Shown here one piece after another: positions 48,117 through 60,116 of a stretch of DNA of 64,000 nucleotides; the stretch's first letter is position 1, and each line of letters begins with the position of its first letter. The notes below the pieces were generated by a model. That model worked only from the letters and a program-made list of their open reading frames with translations. It was not told the DNA's origin and made no database searches. Source of the stretch: Brachypodium distachyon (Eukaryota > Streptophyta > Magnoliopsida > Poales > Poaceae); NCBI RefSeq assembly GCF_000005505.3, contig NC_016132.3, positions 52,652,914 through 52,716,913 on the forward strand, in the 5' to 3' direction. Both the position numbers and the translations under genes were made by a program.

Positions 48117-48771
48117 TTTTTTGACCGGAAACTGTAAGGGAGTTCCCTACAGTGCATTTGTATTAATAAGTAAAAGAACTGTACAAATATTTCAAGAGGA
48201 CTACAAAAGAGCTACAGGGAATATACAAGAAGAAAAACTAAGAGCAGCTGCCACAACTGACTTGATCCTATGCATAAGCAGAGCCAAATCTTCTTTGAAA
48301 CCATATTTCCATCTTCTGAAACGAGGAGCAACACCATAAAAAATAAGATAATTTCTCTGCCTCCAAATGTTCCAGCAGCAAATGATCACCACTTCAGTAA
48401 AGAAAGGACAGTGAAAGTCTCTTATGGCTGATGAAATAATGTCATGAAGGTTACCACCATCAGCCAGACAATCTGAAGATAATTCCAGCATCTAGAGCTA
48501 AACTGGCAGACAAAAAAGAGGTGCTGCCAAGTTCCCACCTGAGCATGGCAAAGGACACAGGTATGATCATCAGTAACATGCCAATGTCTGCGATGCGAGG
48601 TTTAGTGATACCCAATGGCAGACCCAGATAAGTGAAAGGCAGACTTCCAACCAAGCAGCCAAAATCAGTCGCTAATTGTGCCACCAGATCATCATTAACA
48701 TTGATGGGAATTAAGGAGGACTTATGATAATTAAGCCTTATGCCAGTAGAAACAGCGATGTCCTCCAGAAA
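48117..48771 (-). mobile_element. Truncated LINE remnant with internal deletion
   Basis: The minus strand reads a reverse-transcriptase piece (GSLPFTYLGLPLGITKP) that jumps directly to a zf-RVT piece (CVLCHAQVGTWQHLFFVCQF) and a C-terminal tail (CCWNIWRQRNYLIF). The 3' end has a hairpin (GTAGGGA-AC-TCCCTTAC) and poly(A) at about 48117-48123. Flanking TCGATCACATT (48106-48116) and TCGACCACATT (48772-48782) form an 11-bp target duplication with one mismatch. The copy is 5'-truncated, internally deleted and dead. Confidence 0.85.
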
Positions 48772-48782
48772 TCGACCACATT

Positions 48783-49517
48783 GTCGCTAGGTAATATTTT
48801 TCCTTTTCTTAAATGTTGTACAATGCAAATAAGCATACAAATGAGACATAGGATTGCATTAGGATTCTCTGCGCTTTTCATGTGTGAACTACAAGTTGTG
48901 TTGTGATTGATGCCCTATTTGTGACCATGCTTGCGGTTAGAGTGATCCTGATTTGAACTACAATTTGTGTTGTGATTTATGTTTGAAATTTGAAATGTGT
49001 ATGAAAGGTGTTCCGTGTTACTGCACATGTTCCAATCATAAACATCATGAAGTTAGAGTGATCCTGATGTGTATATGCACAATAAATATGATAGAATAAA
49101 AAGATGTATGGGTAACCCGTTTTAGGTAACCTGGTGGGGGGGAAAAGCACACAATTTCTCTGAAAACTTCTCTCCTATATAACAATAACTGGTTTTAGGT
49201 AACCAATTATTGGTTAGCTGATGGAGATGCTCTCATGTACTCCCCCTCTTGATAAATAATTTTATTTTATTTGTTCCCTCAGTTCAATAAAATATTGACG
49301 TTTTAGACAATCCATTGTTTAATCAACTCCACTACTCATCGATTCTGATAAATATTAATCCATGAATAAAGAGCATTTAGGCCCTACTATTTATGAGGTC
49401 TCCTTGATGCAATTTCATTCATGTGAGGTCAAAACCAGACGTCACTAATTGCACTCCCACAGCTCCTATAAAAAATAAATCAATTACACACCCATGGCCA
49501 GAAGCCGGACCTTAGTA
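48783..49517. other. Intergenic, AT-rich
   Basis: No gene. A phrase around GTTAGAGTGATCCTGATTTG near 48937 recurs around GTTAGAGTGATCCTGATGTG near 49052, suggesting a short diverged duplication. Confidence 0.45.
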
Positions 49518-49756
49518 CTCCCTCCGTTCCATAATATAAGGCACGCATGCATTTCAAGATTTTATTTTGACCACCAATTAGACCAACAAAATATGAATTA
49601 TGTATTATAAAAATCATATCGTCGGAAACTTTTTTCAGATATGAATCTAGTGGTATAATTTTTATAACACATAATTCACATTTTGTTAGTCTAATTGATG
49701 GTCAAAGTTGGACCTCAAAATGCGTGGGTGTCTTATATTATGGGATGGATCAGGGA
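49518..49756 (+). mobile_element. Stowaway-like MITE, 239 bp, with TA target duplication
   Basis: It starts CTCCCTCCGTTCCATAATAT and ends ATATTATGGGATGGATCAGG plus GAG. TA dinucleotides flank it at 49516-49517 and 49757-49758. The interior is largely self-complementary, with TTATAAAAATCATA facing TATAATTTTTATAA. It is the same family as 44073-44279. Confidence 0.88.
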
Positions 49757-49758
49757 GT

Positions 49759-50438
49759 AGCTTGAAGCCTAAGTGGGACTTTCAAAATAGTTCAAGAATC
49801 TATACTGCACTTTTACTCTTAATTTAAAATATGAAATGATCTATTTAAAAGTACTTCTACTAACAAAACTGGTTTAATTAATTTCTATGACTAAAACTCT
49901 AATACACCATATTTATTCCCAATGTAAAAGCACGATTTAGGGTGGGATGCTTTTGACGTTTTGGACAATCCATTTTTTGTGTCCAGTTTCATATTTATCC
50001 ATCTAATGGCCGTGGACAAATGTTATACCCTTAGCTAGGTAGCCTCGATCTAAACTATACGTCGTCTCCTAGTTACTCTCTAAAACTATATTATTTATAA
50101 ATGAGGATTGTTGTTTTCTAATACAGATACTCCGGCCTTTAATAAAATTGATTCATGTCTCTCTCGAGATGTCCAAACTTTCTGAAAAAACTCGGTAAAT
50201 GTTTATTATTTTATCATGAAATACTGAAATGATCAGTATATATATGCGAGGCAGCAATGTATGCAAGCTTAACTTTTGTGTGTGATTGTAATATGTCTGG
50301 GTGCATATATATAAACTCCCAGTAGGCTTTCTTAAAGAATGCACAACAATTAGTTACATGATTTTTTTTTCTTGCACGTCAACTATCAATATATGGTCAA
50401 GGTAAGAAATTAATTATACTGTCAGGAGAACTATTCTA
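49759..50438. other. Intergenic, AT-rich
   Basis: No coding frame with recognisable similarity, no RNA gene and no bounded repeat was seen here. Confidence 0.45.
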
Positions 50439-50551
50439 CTCTCTCCGGCCGGAATTACTTGTCGAAATATTACATGTATCTAAACACTTTTTACACATAG
50501 ATGCATCCGTATTTGGACAAATTTGAGACAAGTAATACCGGTCGGAGAAAG
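50439..50551 (+). mobile_element. Stowaway MITE, copy C
   Basis: Ends CTCTCTCCGGCCGGAATTAC and GTAATACCGGTCGGAGAAAG are inverted repeats flanked by TA. It shares TCGAAATATTACATGTATCT with copies A and B near 30 kb. Confidence 0.82.
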
Positions 50552-51360
50552 TATTTTATTTTAGATAGTCGATCGAGCGCGGTTTGCACGTGCGCATTAA
50601 AGTATAGTATTTCATGGTCTCTTACTCTTACTAGCCCCTAAAAGAGTACCTGACGTCAAATAAAATGGAGACGCTTTGTTCATTAGAGGGAGACAAAGAC
50701 ATACATAAAATGCATACCCTTGTTTGTCATCTTATAATGCTAGACTTGCGTCTACATATGCATTATCTATGCGATGTTTCGACTCGTGCTATTTATGAGG
50801 GGGTTCACGCTGTCATTGCCGTGTAAATAAAAAATTATGAATAGCGATAAATAACTGAGTAAAAACTGTGGGTTTGACAAACAGGTAATACGATTCGGTG
50901 ATCCGGCCATCAAGTAATAAAATATGTAAGAAGATCTACCAAGAATACACGTAGGCCAGATATTCAGCCACATCTATCGACCACAATGGACTATTTTAAA
51001 GGGAAAAGGCCTAACCAACTCGAAATTCTACTGGCTTGTCAACCATAATTTGTTGAGGAGCATCATGATAGGTGTAGGGTCAGTTTGGTTGCCTCAGCTT
51101 TAGGAACAGGAAAAATGCTCGTGCTTTTTCTGCTGCTTGATCGATCGATGGGGCCCAGCCGTCCCATCAGTATATATACTGTATTTTATTCCTGGTTTTT
51201 TTTTCAAAAGCTTCCGTTCTTCTCCATACAAGCATCTATATAGTTCGCACAGTTACACAAGATAGTCACAGTACCAGATTAACCAAGTGTGCACCACTAA
51301 ACAACAACAGCAAGCTGTGGAGAGTGAAAAGAAGTAGTACACTAATTAAATATGGAGTAT
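50552..51360. other. Intergenic, AT-rich
   Basis: No gene or clear repeat family was recognised before the LTR element at 51361. Confidence 0.45.
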
Positions 51361-51673
51361 TGTTAGAGCGGAAAATGTTCATCCTAACTTTTCGTACATG
51401 AGATGACGTCTTATCGGCCCAGGTCTAGGGGTGCCCGCAACCAACTAAGCCCTCAAGCGTAACTTGACCAAAAAGCCAATGTCATAAGTGAGGTTTGCTC
51501 CACTGTTGTGCTTTTCACACCGTTACACATCGACTGAACGAGCACCCCCATCATCATGGAGATGTTAATATGATCTCACGTTGAGAGAAGTAATCTGCTA
51601 TCCCGTTGCTAAGAACCCGCCACACATCGGGTTGAACGGGCTACCTTCACCATGGAGATGTTAATATGATCTC

Positions 51674-51916
51674 TAGTTTCATCTCGGGGAAACTGGAAAC
51701 CTGCAGCTTGGCGCTAGGCAGGTGCGGGCCTGGGCGAGCTCATTTCCGGCTCGGATGATGTCTCCTAGTTTCTTGATCCTCAAGTAACCCTTAACCCCCC
51801 CCCCCCCCCCCCCTCTGTTGATCCTCTTTTTTCAGTATTTCTTGTGTACTCCTTGGGTCAGTTCTCTCGACTCTCTATTGGCAATAAATGGCTCGCTACG
51901 GTCGTTTCGTCAAAAA
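51674..51916 (+). mobile_element. Short retrotransposed tail nested in the TRIM-like element
   Basis: A 243-bp insertion ends TTTCGTCAAAAAA and is flanked by AATATGATCTC at 51663-51673 and 51917-51927, an exact 11-bp duplication. This is the pattern of a 5'-truncated LINE or a SINE. It contains a run of 19 C at 51795-51813. Confidence 0.75.
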
Positions 51917-51951
51917 AATATGATCTCCGCTTACTAAGGGATCGGCCATGA

Positions 51952-51964
51952 GGCTCGGATACCA
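51952..51964 (-). other. Primer-binding site of the TRIM-like element
   Basis: TGGTATCCGAGCC on the minus strand lies two bases after the LTR end TAACA. It differs by one base from the common TGGTATCAGAGCC site complementary to initiator Met tRNA. Confidence 0.7.
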
Positions 51965-52167
51965 TTTGTTAGGGCACACAACAGTCCGGCCTAACTTCTT
52001 ATCGGCCTAACTTCTTATGTATGAGCTAGCGCCTTACCGGCCTAGGTCCGGGGGGAGAGCACACAACCAACTAAGATCTCAAGTGTAACTCAACCCAAAA
52101 GACCGATCTAATAGGTGAGGTTTGCTCTAATTTATATGTTGTGCTCTCCCACGATCAATTTCCAACA

Positions 52168-55046
52168 TGAAACTAAACCTAACAAGCGTGCCAGCAAGCG
52201 CGATACCCGCAAAAACAAAGCAAGCGCAAGCACTGCATGCAGTTCGGAGCATCCAGCATATAATTTAGGGATCCCTATAATTTATGGATGACTGTACGTA
52301 TGATTCCATTCTGTTGTACATGTTAAACTTGTTATAAGAGCAACATATGAACAGGATAGCAAATACAGTGACAGATGATCATACTAATCTTACACGCTTG
52401 TTTCTCATCTTTTAGAAAGCAACTGAGATCCAATAAACAGTTTTAAACAGCGCTGATGTGATGGATACATGGTGGCCTTGCATGTATACAGTTCACATGT
52501 TGTTTTGCCTAAGCACGGATTTCAAAAATCTTAACACAATCATCGTCGGCGAAGAATCCGAGATGCCTGTCCCCTGAAAAGATCATTCTCCCGTATCAAA
52601 GAAAATGATTAATTAGTCGAACATCACATTCGCTGATTATAACGAGTTAAAGAGACTGGACAAGCCTTTATTAATAGATTATACTAAAAGGACATCGATA
52701 AGATATTGCAAGATCGACAGTAATTGGACATCCGATCGCCCCGAATTTGACGTGCTGAAGACGGAGTGACTTTGATTAACATGCATACATATATGCTAGT
52801 GTCACTGTAGATAGACAGGCACAGGTGCACAGCTAGCTGATTACAAGAAATTAAGGTTCCAATTAGACCACCAACTGTAGTTAATTACGCCGTTGTCTGC
52901 CCCATATATATAAGGTGCAAGCCAGGACCTGTATATATGGCATATGCACAATAATTTCAGACAAGACCTGACATTTCCTGAGAGTTGAAAGCGCTCGAGC
53001 AAGCAAACACAGGTCGCATGTGAACGATGGGGATCGGTCGATCTATCAGGAAAGAATTCAAGACGAAATGACAGAGAGAGGGCAGCATCGTCGCTGGCTG
53101 CAATTGCAGTATATTTACACGGTGGGGCAGAGTCGACGAACGCGCCCGGCGTACCCGGTGGCCAAAGGCAGCAAAAAAGAGCTCCTGGCAAGGCGAAAAA
53201 TTTAAAGACGTTTATGCAGGAACAGCGGCGCTACAGTGGCGCCGCGGCGAGTGAGACGTACGGGCGGACGCCGGGGGACGATGGGGTCGGGCATATGCGT
53301 TGCAAAGGACAAAGGAAGCGATTCATTGGCTTTCCTTTTTGCTCACAAGGCCAAATACTGTGGACATGAGCAAAGCTAGCTCTGGCCTGGCCTTGGCTTG
53401 GCCCACACGCCCCTTGCTTGAGAAAGTAGCGAGCGAGAAGAAAGGCTAGAGCTAGCTAGGTAATGCTAATTATTCCCTAAAGAAGAGCTAATGCTAGTCA
53501 TTAACTTGCTAAGGGCGGGGTGGATGGATACTGTTCATCTTCTTCCTCGGAAAGCATAAGCAAAGCTAGGAGCTAACTGGATACCGCCAGGTGGTGTCCG
53601 AGGAAAGAATGCTATTACGAGGCAAAACAGTGCGTGGATCTGGCAGCTAATACAGGGCTAATTGTGCTTATACTTGCCATGTTTGGGCCATGGCTTTGTA
53701 GTAAAGAGGAAGACGAAAGGGATGAGAGAGAGAGAGAGAGAGAGAACATATGGGGGCAGTGGTCGGCCATGCATGCAGATTGCAGAAGCAGAACTGCAGA
53801 AGCGAGCAGGTGCACGCGTGCGCGCGTCTCACTGACCAGCTCGATCAGGATCCAGACCAGCACGAATCAAGGAGCGATAAGCTAGAGCGAGCTAGAGAGA
53901 GGACGGCCGGCAGTGAAGTGAGGATCGAGCTATGTTAGCCAGTGCACGTGTGGTGTGGTCAGAGAGAGACCCTCAGCGCCCTGCCTGCCGTGCGTGCAAT
54001 CCGTAGCCTACAGGCCGGCTACAGTCCCATCCAATCCGCCGGGCCGGGGACCAGCGCAGCAATCTCCTCCTCCTCCCCAGCTCTTTCCTATTTAAAGGCG
54101 TCTCCGGACAAACCCCTCGCGCGTGCATGCCTAGCCCTAAATCATCTCTCCCCCTCTTTCCCTCTCTCTCTCTTTCGCCATTACAAACCGCAAGAACTGC
54201 TACTGTGCATCTTTCTCTGACGGGTTTCTGCAGCTGCGTGCGCCAGTGCGCGTAGGGAATGGTCAAATGGGGGAGGAGGGCATGTCAGTGCTGGAGATTG
54301 GCCGGTTGGGGGAAGAAGGCCGCCCTGGAACTGTAGCGCGTGTCAGGGGCCGGGGCCGTCGTCCCGGCCGGCCCCGCGCGCGCATGTGTGGCAGTGAGGG
54401 AGTGGCCGGGCACCGCCATCAATGCTGGACAAGCTTCTCCCTGTACCCCTCTCCATTGATCCTAGCTAAGGAGAAAACAGAAATAAAACCATATTCGTCT
54501 GCAAATTAAGCAAGAAACGCAAGCAGACTATATATATGTGCTGGAAAGTAGTATTACTGATTGTGTTTTGTGTGCAAGAAGAAGAGCTTAGATTGCAATG
54601 AATATGAGTTCATCACTGTATAGCTAGCTCTAATATAATTACTAGCAACATAGCATGAAATTGAACTGTGCGATGAGAAGAAAAAGTCTTTTATTAGAGC
54701 CGATCATATCGAGCTGAAATACTAGCTATAAAAAGCCATTAATATGAACTCAACTGATAAATCTTCATTCTTTACCAAGGATATATATACGGGGTCATGA
54801 ACAAATTAATAGCTAGCAGCACCGATTAATTCACTCCCCCTTTATCCCCTACAAACTCCCAACGCATTGCAATCTAATTCCTATTTAATCAGGAAAAAAA
54901 AGGGGGTCTGGAAAAATTTTAGAGGTAATACGAAGACAAGGCATACCAAAGTCGGAACGCTCAAATCTTTTGCTAAGCGGAAACGACGACAACGATAGAC
55001 GGATTAATTAACAGGCAAGGTTTGCGGGTCTACTGTACTGTACTCA
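52168..55046. other. Intergenic, downstream of the ALOG gene
   Basis: About 2.9 kb with no supported gene. A GA microsatellite lies at 53724-53745. The stretch 53200-54500 is GC-rich, with many GCTAGC and GCATGC-type words common in grass regulatory sequence. No microRNA or tRNA was recognised. Confidence 0.45.
53724..53745. repeat. (GA)n microsatellite
   Basis: Eleven GA/AG units run without interruption. Confidence 0.9.
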
Positions 55047-55700
55047 TCAAGAGATGCTCGGTGCAGTGGTGCCACCAGCAGTACCGCCGCTCTCCGCCGG
55101 AGCTTGTGCGGCGCCGGAGCCGGACGACACACCGGCAGCTGCACTGCCGCTGCCGCCAGCACCGGCGTCCCCACCGGCAGCAGTCGAACTGGATCCCTCG
55201 GCGGGCGTCCCGCGCTTGCGCTTCTTCTTCTCGTACGGGATGCCGCGGGCCTTGGCGTGCGAGTCACGCACCTCGCGGAGGTAGATCCGGACGGCCCGCG
55301 CCGCGAACGGGTTGGACTCGGGCGCGCCGCCGCTCTCCTCGTAGGCGGCCCGGAGGCGGCCGATGAGCGCGTCGAGGGAGCCCCAGGCCTGGCGGAGCGG
55401 GCACGGGCAAGGGCCCGGCGGGTTTGGCTGGCCGTAGTAGGCGCAGCCGGCCGCGTGCACCTTGGTCTTGCCGAACTGGTCCAGGTACCTGAGGAACTCG
55501 ATCACGTGCGCCCCGCTGCACCGGGCCAGCGTCAGCGGGGGCCGATGGTTCCGCAGGTACTGCAGGAACGTGTTCCAGTCGCGCCGCTTCTGGGACTCGT
55601 ACCTGCTCAGCTGGGGAGGCTTGGGCGCCGCCACCCCGTCCGCCGCGCTTCCTGCGCCGGCGCCGGCCGTGGACGGGCCGGGGGCGCCGGGGGAATCCAT
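55047..55700 (-). CDS. ALOG-domain transcription factor (LSH/G1-like)
   Basis: An intronless frame of 217 residues. The N-terminus is Ala/Gly/Pro-rich. The ALOG domain spans about 31-158: [39 protein letters not shown], a His/Cys-rich zinc-ribbon insert ([19 protein letters not shown]), [17 protein letters not shown] and [21 protein letters not shown] nuclear signal KKKRKR follows at 158-163. The C-terminus is low-complexity Ser/Gly/Ala. ALOG proteins (LSH in Arabidopsis; G1, TAWAWA1 and TH1 in rice) are DNA-binding regulators of inflorescence and lateral-organ development. Which G1-like member this is was not decided. It stands alone between two long intergenic stretches, common for developmental regulators. 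Confidence 0.95.
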   Translation of the reverse strand: MDSPGAPGPSTAGAGAGSAADGVAAPKPPQLSRYESQKRRDWNTFLQYLRNHRPPLTLARCSGAHVIEFLRYLDQFGKTKVHAAGCAYYGQPNPPGPCPCPLRQAWGSLDALIGRLRAAYEESGGAPESNPFAARAVRIYLREVRDSHAKARGIPYEKKKRKRGTPAEGSSSTAAGGDAGAGGSGSAAAGVSSGSGAAQAPAESGGTAGGTTAPSIS

Positions 55701-57760
55701 GCAGCAGGAAGGGGCCGGCGGCGGGAGCGAGCGAGCAAGCTTGATTGCTTGCTGGCTTGATCGTGGTGGAGTGAGTGAGCGAGTGGAGGCGCAACGGGGC
55801 GGGGGTTAAAGGAGATCTTGGGGGAGCTCGATGGGGGTGGATGGAGATGGGACGTCGGAAAGGGATGGGAGCGGGGGGGAAGGGGAGAGCGACGGGGAGC
55901 GAGGTGAATGTTGGAGAAGTGGAGCGGAGGATGACGTACGGGACAGGAAGGAGCCTAGCTAGCTAGGACGCGCGGGCCATTCACGTGGAGACCCGACCCC
56001 GTACTTTGCCAGGAGGACGCGAGGCCTGGAACAATCTGGGCCGTCGTCCGATTTTGGATGGAAATACTCAAATCTTCCTCTTCCTAATAATAATAATAAA
56101 ATCACGAAGTTTCCTTCGTCTTCGTCCGCCGTGCGTCAATTTTTGTGCATGTTTTGATTTTTCGTGTCTCCTTGCACTCCATCAAACCTTTCTTTTCCTA
56201 TTTCCACAGCGCTGCCTTTTCGGGCCGCCGCCGCCGACTCAACTGCCCGCGCAGCACCTCCTTGCGGTGACCGCTCTCGATACGCGTCGACGCCGGATTA
56301 GATTATCGTGCAAGAGACGAGAAAAGGGGTCCAGGGCTGATCGGCGCTATCCACCGTTCCTCGTGCACTGCACCACCGCGTGCTCTGACGCCAGCCACGG
56401 CCGGCGGGCGGTGTGTACTGGGTGCCATGTCCGTGGCCGCGGCTACTAGCATCGGCCCCGAGATCATTTTGATTGAATGTCCTATTATACTGTACTAGTA
56501 CATACATACATGTGTGTGTATTCCGAGCTGCTGTGGTTTGCGTTTCAAACTAAGGTAGTAAATGATTTCTTAGTAAAAATTTAATTGTCTCTAATTGTAG
56601 CGAGATCGATTCTTGATCAACAGTCTGACTGTTCACGGTTTTCTTTCTGTATCCTCTCACTCTCTTTTTTTTTACATCACCGATTTTCAAATATAAATCC
56701 ACTAAGATCGACTTTTCCGGATACTCTCAAAGAGCATCGACGCGTAACGGAAAGAAGTGTGACGAACGAGCGTTTCCAAAAACACGAAAGAAGCATCAAT
56801 ACGTCTCTAAAGATTTAAACAATTGTACAAGTTATTTAAGATCTTTATGCCTTTGTAGCCAAATGAATAATAAATACATACCTGCCTTCTTCCCGTCTGG
56901 TCAATCGCTTACGTCAACGTATGACGCGCGGGCCATTCACGAGGGGACCCGAGCCCATACGTGTCGGTGAGGCCCGGTACAATTTGGCTCTTCTTTCCGA
57001 TGTTGCGAATGTCTCTAACATCTAACATGTAAAAATATGTACATTGGCGGTTTCAAAAGAAAATATGTACATTGTACAACGTGTATGTAGCTAGGTGTAC
57101 TAGCATGTGTATGTACCTTGGAACATACATTCTATTGTCGTAGTTGATTCTACACGTCATCTATAATTGACGGTACATTACTTCCGTAGGTTTGTGTTTT
57201 ATTCTCGCTCTAAATAATTTACTAGCAATCAATTCAATGACGTACGAAATCGACTCTTCACAAAACATCAGTTTCTTCCATCTCATCTTTCTCTGTTCAA
57301 GGTATCAACAAGTTTCAAATAGGAGTCAAAGTTGACCTTTGTGGGATGCTCTCGGGGCCTTCGTGGGCAAGAGATGCATCCAAAGTTTAGTACGAGGGGA
57401 GGAGTATCGACATCCAACGGGAAGAAGCGTGACGACCGAGGGTTACGAACAAAAAGGAAAGGAGTGCGTCACTACAGATTGAAAAAACACACACGAGATA
57501 TTTAAGAATTTTATGTCGTTCTAGCCAAATCAATAAACATATATCTGCCACGGCCTGGACTCGTTTCAATCGTTTGTACCAAATCTAAATGTGGTGTAAT
57601 CAAAAGTGGAGTGGAGGACTCTCATCCCACTTGTCTATACAAAATCTAACACGTGGCATAACCGAAGGTGGACTAGCTGATTCACATTTTGTACATTAAC
57701 ACGGTATTCCAAATGTAGTTTTACCATATGTTTTACCGCAATTGCAGTCTTTGGAATCTA

Positions 57761-57873
57761 GTCCCTCCTTTTCTAAATAGTACTGTAGTGGTATACATTT
57801 AGGTAGGTCCAAAGTCAAACTCTTGTATTTTTGAAAGTTTGACTTAGAAGAAACATATACAAAACGGAGTGAG
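57761..57873 (+). mobile_element. Stowaway-type MITE
   Basis: It starts GTCCCTCCTTTTCTAAATAG and ends TATACAAAACGGAGTGAG, flanked by TA. The interior TTTAGGTAGGTCCAAAGTCAA / GTATTTTTGAAAGTTTGACTT region is typical of a grass Stowaway family. Confidence 0.75.
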
Positions 57874-59799
57874 TAATTATTTACCATGGTATGAATTCTT
57901 TTCAAACAAATTTATACATGTGATTTCCAACATCGAAAAAAATAGAAATATTCTCATTGAAGTTACTATACATACACATCATGTTTTTTTTTGAGGGAAC
58001 ATACACATCATCATGTTATAAACGAACAAATGAACCAATAGCGCGGCACCGTGAACAGTTAACTGATGCGCGGGTACCCGCGGCCGATCAGTTGCGCAGT
58101 CGATCGTACGAAGCTTTCACCGGTCTAGATCGAGTTCCCGTTGATCCTAGCTACTGTAGTAGAATTGCAAATCGAGGATCCATTTCGGCGATGTAATGGT
58201 TGTCAGATCAAAGCAATCAATCAGCATCCGCCACGGCATTATCGTGGCCTTCGTTTTAGCATGCGCATGCGCGAGAGGACAGGACTTTCAGGCAGGCAAG
58301 CAGCAGAGGGCCGGGGCATGGCTGGGGGGGATCAGAACTAGTTTGACCCAGTGCCGGCCGACGCTGGCCCCGCTTGACCGCCGCCTCGGTGAGAGCCCAG
58401 GCGCGTTGCTCTGACACGCCACGGCCTTTCGCCCCGCGCACGGACGGTGCTTGCTGCAAATGATGTGAAGCTGCTGGGCTATCACAGATTCACAGGGGCA
58501 CAGGGCGCTCACTGCTCAGATCAGGCCGGCGGTCCCTGCCTCCACAGTCTCCATCGTAACTGCAGGTCGACAGACTCCGTACGTGATACGTCCCCGCACG
58601 CAGTTCACGGCTTCAGCCGCAACCCGACACCTTCGCACGAGCGAGCGGGGATGTCAGGAGCGTGGCCCAGGACTCTGCTGGCTGTGTTTGTCGTGCGGTG
58701 TCGACCTCGTGTTGTTGTGTAGGTGATGACGGGCTTTGTTGTTTCTACTGTTTTTAGTCCCGTGTTCCTCACTTTGCATAAAGTTTTTGAAAAAAAAATA
58801 TTATAGACTGCTAGACGAACTAGTTTACTCTTCTTCTTAATGAATTACCGCTTCCAAGTTTTGGGAAATGTAAATCTAAAGCACTTTTAGAAATTGGCTG
58901 CATTCGAGCGCTGAAGACGAGAGGAAACAGAACGACGACCAAATTGGCTGTGGAGCTTCCTCGAATCCAGCCCATTACAGAATAGGTCCAGCTGCAGCCT
59001 GTAGCCGGATACTTTGTTCAATTTCGAGCCCAGCATTAGAATAGTAAGGCTTCTGTTTTTAGGACGAAATAGTAAGGCTTTGGTTAGGCCCAAACCAGAC
59101 CTATTTATCCATGGCATTCAAGCCTAAGCCTAGATGGAAAACAGGCCGGTCCATACAGGCTAGTTGAAAAGTTGAAAGCCCAGTAGCTGCACACCACAGA
59201 ACAAAGCTCGCTGGTAGTGTTGCTGTCTTGGCGCTGCGAGGTGACAGAACGGAACCTTCTAGATGTATTAAGAAGACACATTAGTAATATAATTTGCCTG
59301 CTGCTTGTCAACAACACTATGATGTAGGGTGCGGCGTAAAAGTATTCCGATTCTTTCTCTTCTGTGGCGGCGTCTTACTGGGCGATGCTACGGCGCCTGT
59401 GAGTTTTTTCGCCTGCAAGTTTGGTGTGCCTCGTCTCGTGAAAATTGGATACATGTCCTCACTGTATCGTTCATACCGATCTGACGAGTCTTTTGATAGT
59501 GTGACCTAGTGCTTTATTGACATGCTTTTGTGGTTTTGGAGTTTTTCTTTGGTGTTCTGATGAAGATCTCGTGGTTTGACGACCCATCCCTTCAAAAAAT
59601 ACATTCAACGTTCATGACTTTCCATCTTTAGATGTACGACTCAAGGGGCTTTTTAAAACCTTCAGAGGTAGTCAAGTTCGTGCAGGTGTACGATTAGTGG
59701 TGTCACTACTCTAGTCTGATCGCCATATTCTTGCCGAAGTCTTGACTGTATTTTGTGTTGTGAAGATTGATACAATGAACATTCGTTTGAAAACTTTAC

Positions 59800-60116
59800 G
59801 GCTCGTTTGGCACCCATCATTTGGGCATAGAATTGTAGAATTCATTTTGAATTCCAAAAACAACTTGTTTGGTTGGCACGGAATTAGCCACAGGAATTCA
59901 ATCTCAAATTTCCATGGAATCACACTATAACTAGCCTCAATTCCTCTCTAAAAACCATCATTTCTCTAGAATTGTCTCTCACTCTTCAATTTCATGTGGT
60001 AGGCAAACATGATTTTTCAACCCGGAATTCAAATTCAACCAAATGAAATCCTATCAAAAATTGGATTTCATTTCATTTTGATCAAATGAAATGAATTCTT
60101 GGTTGCCAAACGAGTT
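59800..60116. mobile_element. hAT-type MITE with CTCGTTTGGCA termini
   Basis: The left end GGCTCGTTTGGCA and right end TTGCCAAACGAGTT are inverted repeats. The interior is rich in GAATTC-type words and partly self-complementary, with ATTCATTTTGAATTCC facing GGAATTCAAATTCAA-like sequence. No clean 8-bp target duplication was found. Confidence 0.65.

Larger units (their letters stand above)
51361..52167 (-). mobile_element. Small LTR element (TRIM-like) with nested insertion
   Basis: Two related terminal segments, about 51361-51526 and 51967-52167, share CCAACTAAG, GTGAGGTTTGCTC and other blocks. Each has TGTTAG at its left border, and the right copy runs from TGTTAG to CCAACA. On the minus strand the 5' LTR is followed after two bases by TGGTATCCGAGCC (51952-51964), which matches the usual initiator-Met-tRNA primer site. 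The interior without the nested insertion is under 200 bp and has no gag or pol, as in TRIM elements. A 23-bp direct repeat sits inside, at 51555-51577 and 51651-51673. The LTRs are clearly diverged, so it is old. No 5-bp target duplication was confirmed. Confidence 0.68.

Noticed and set aside
58250..58720. GC-rich island with short open frames
   Set aside because: Frames are short, overlapping and without recognisable motifs.
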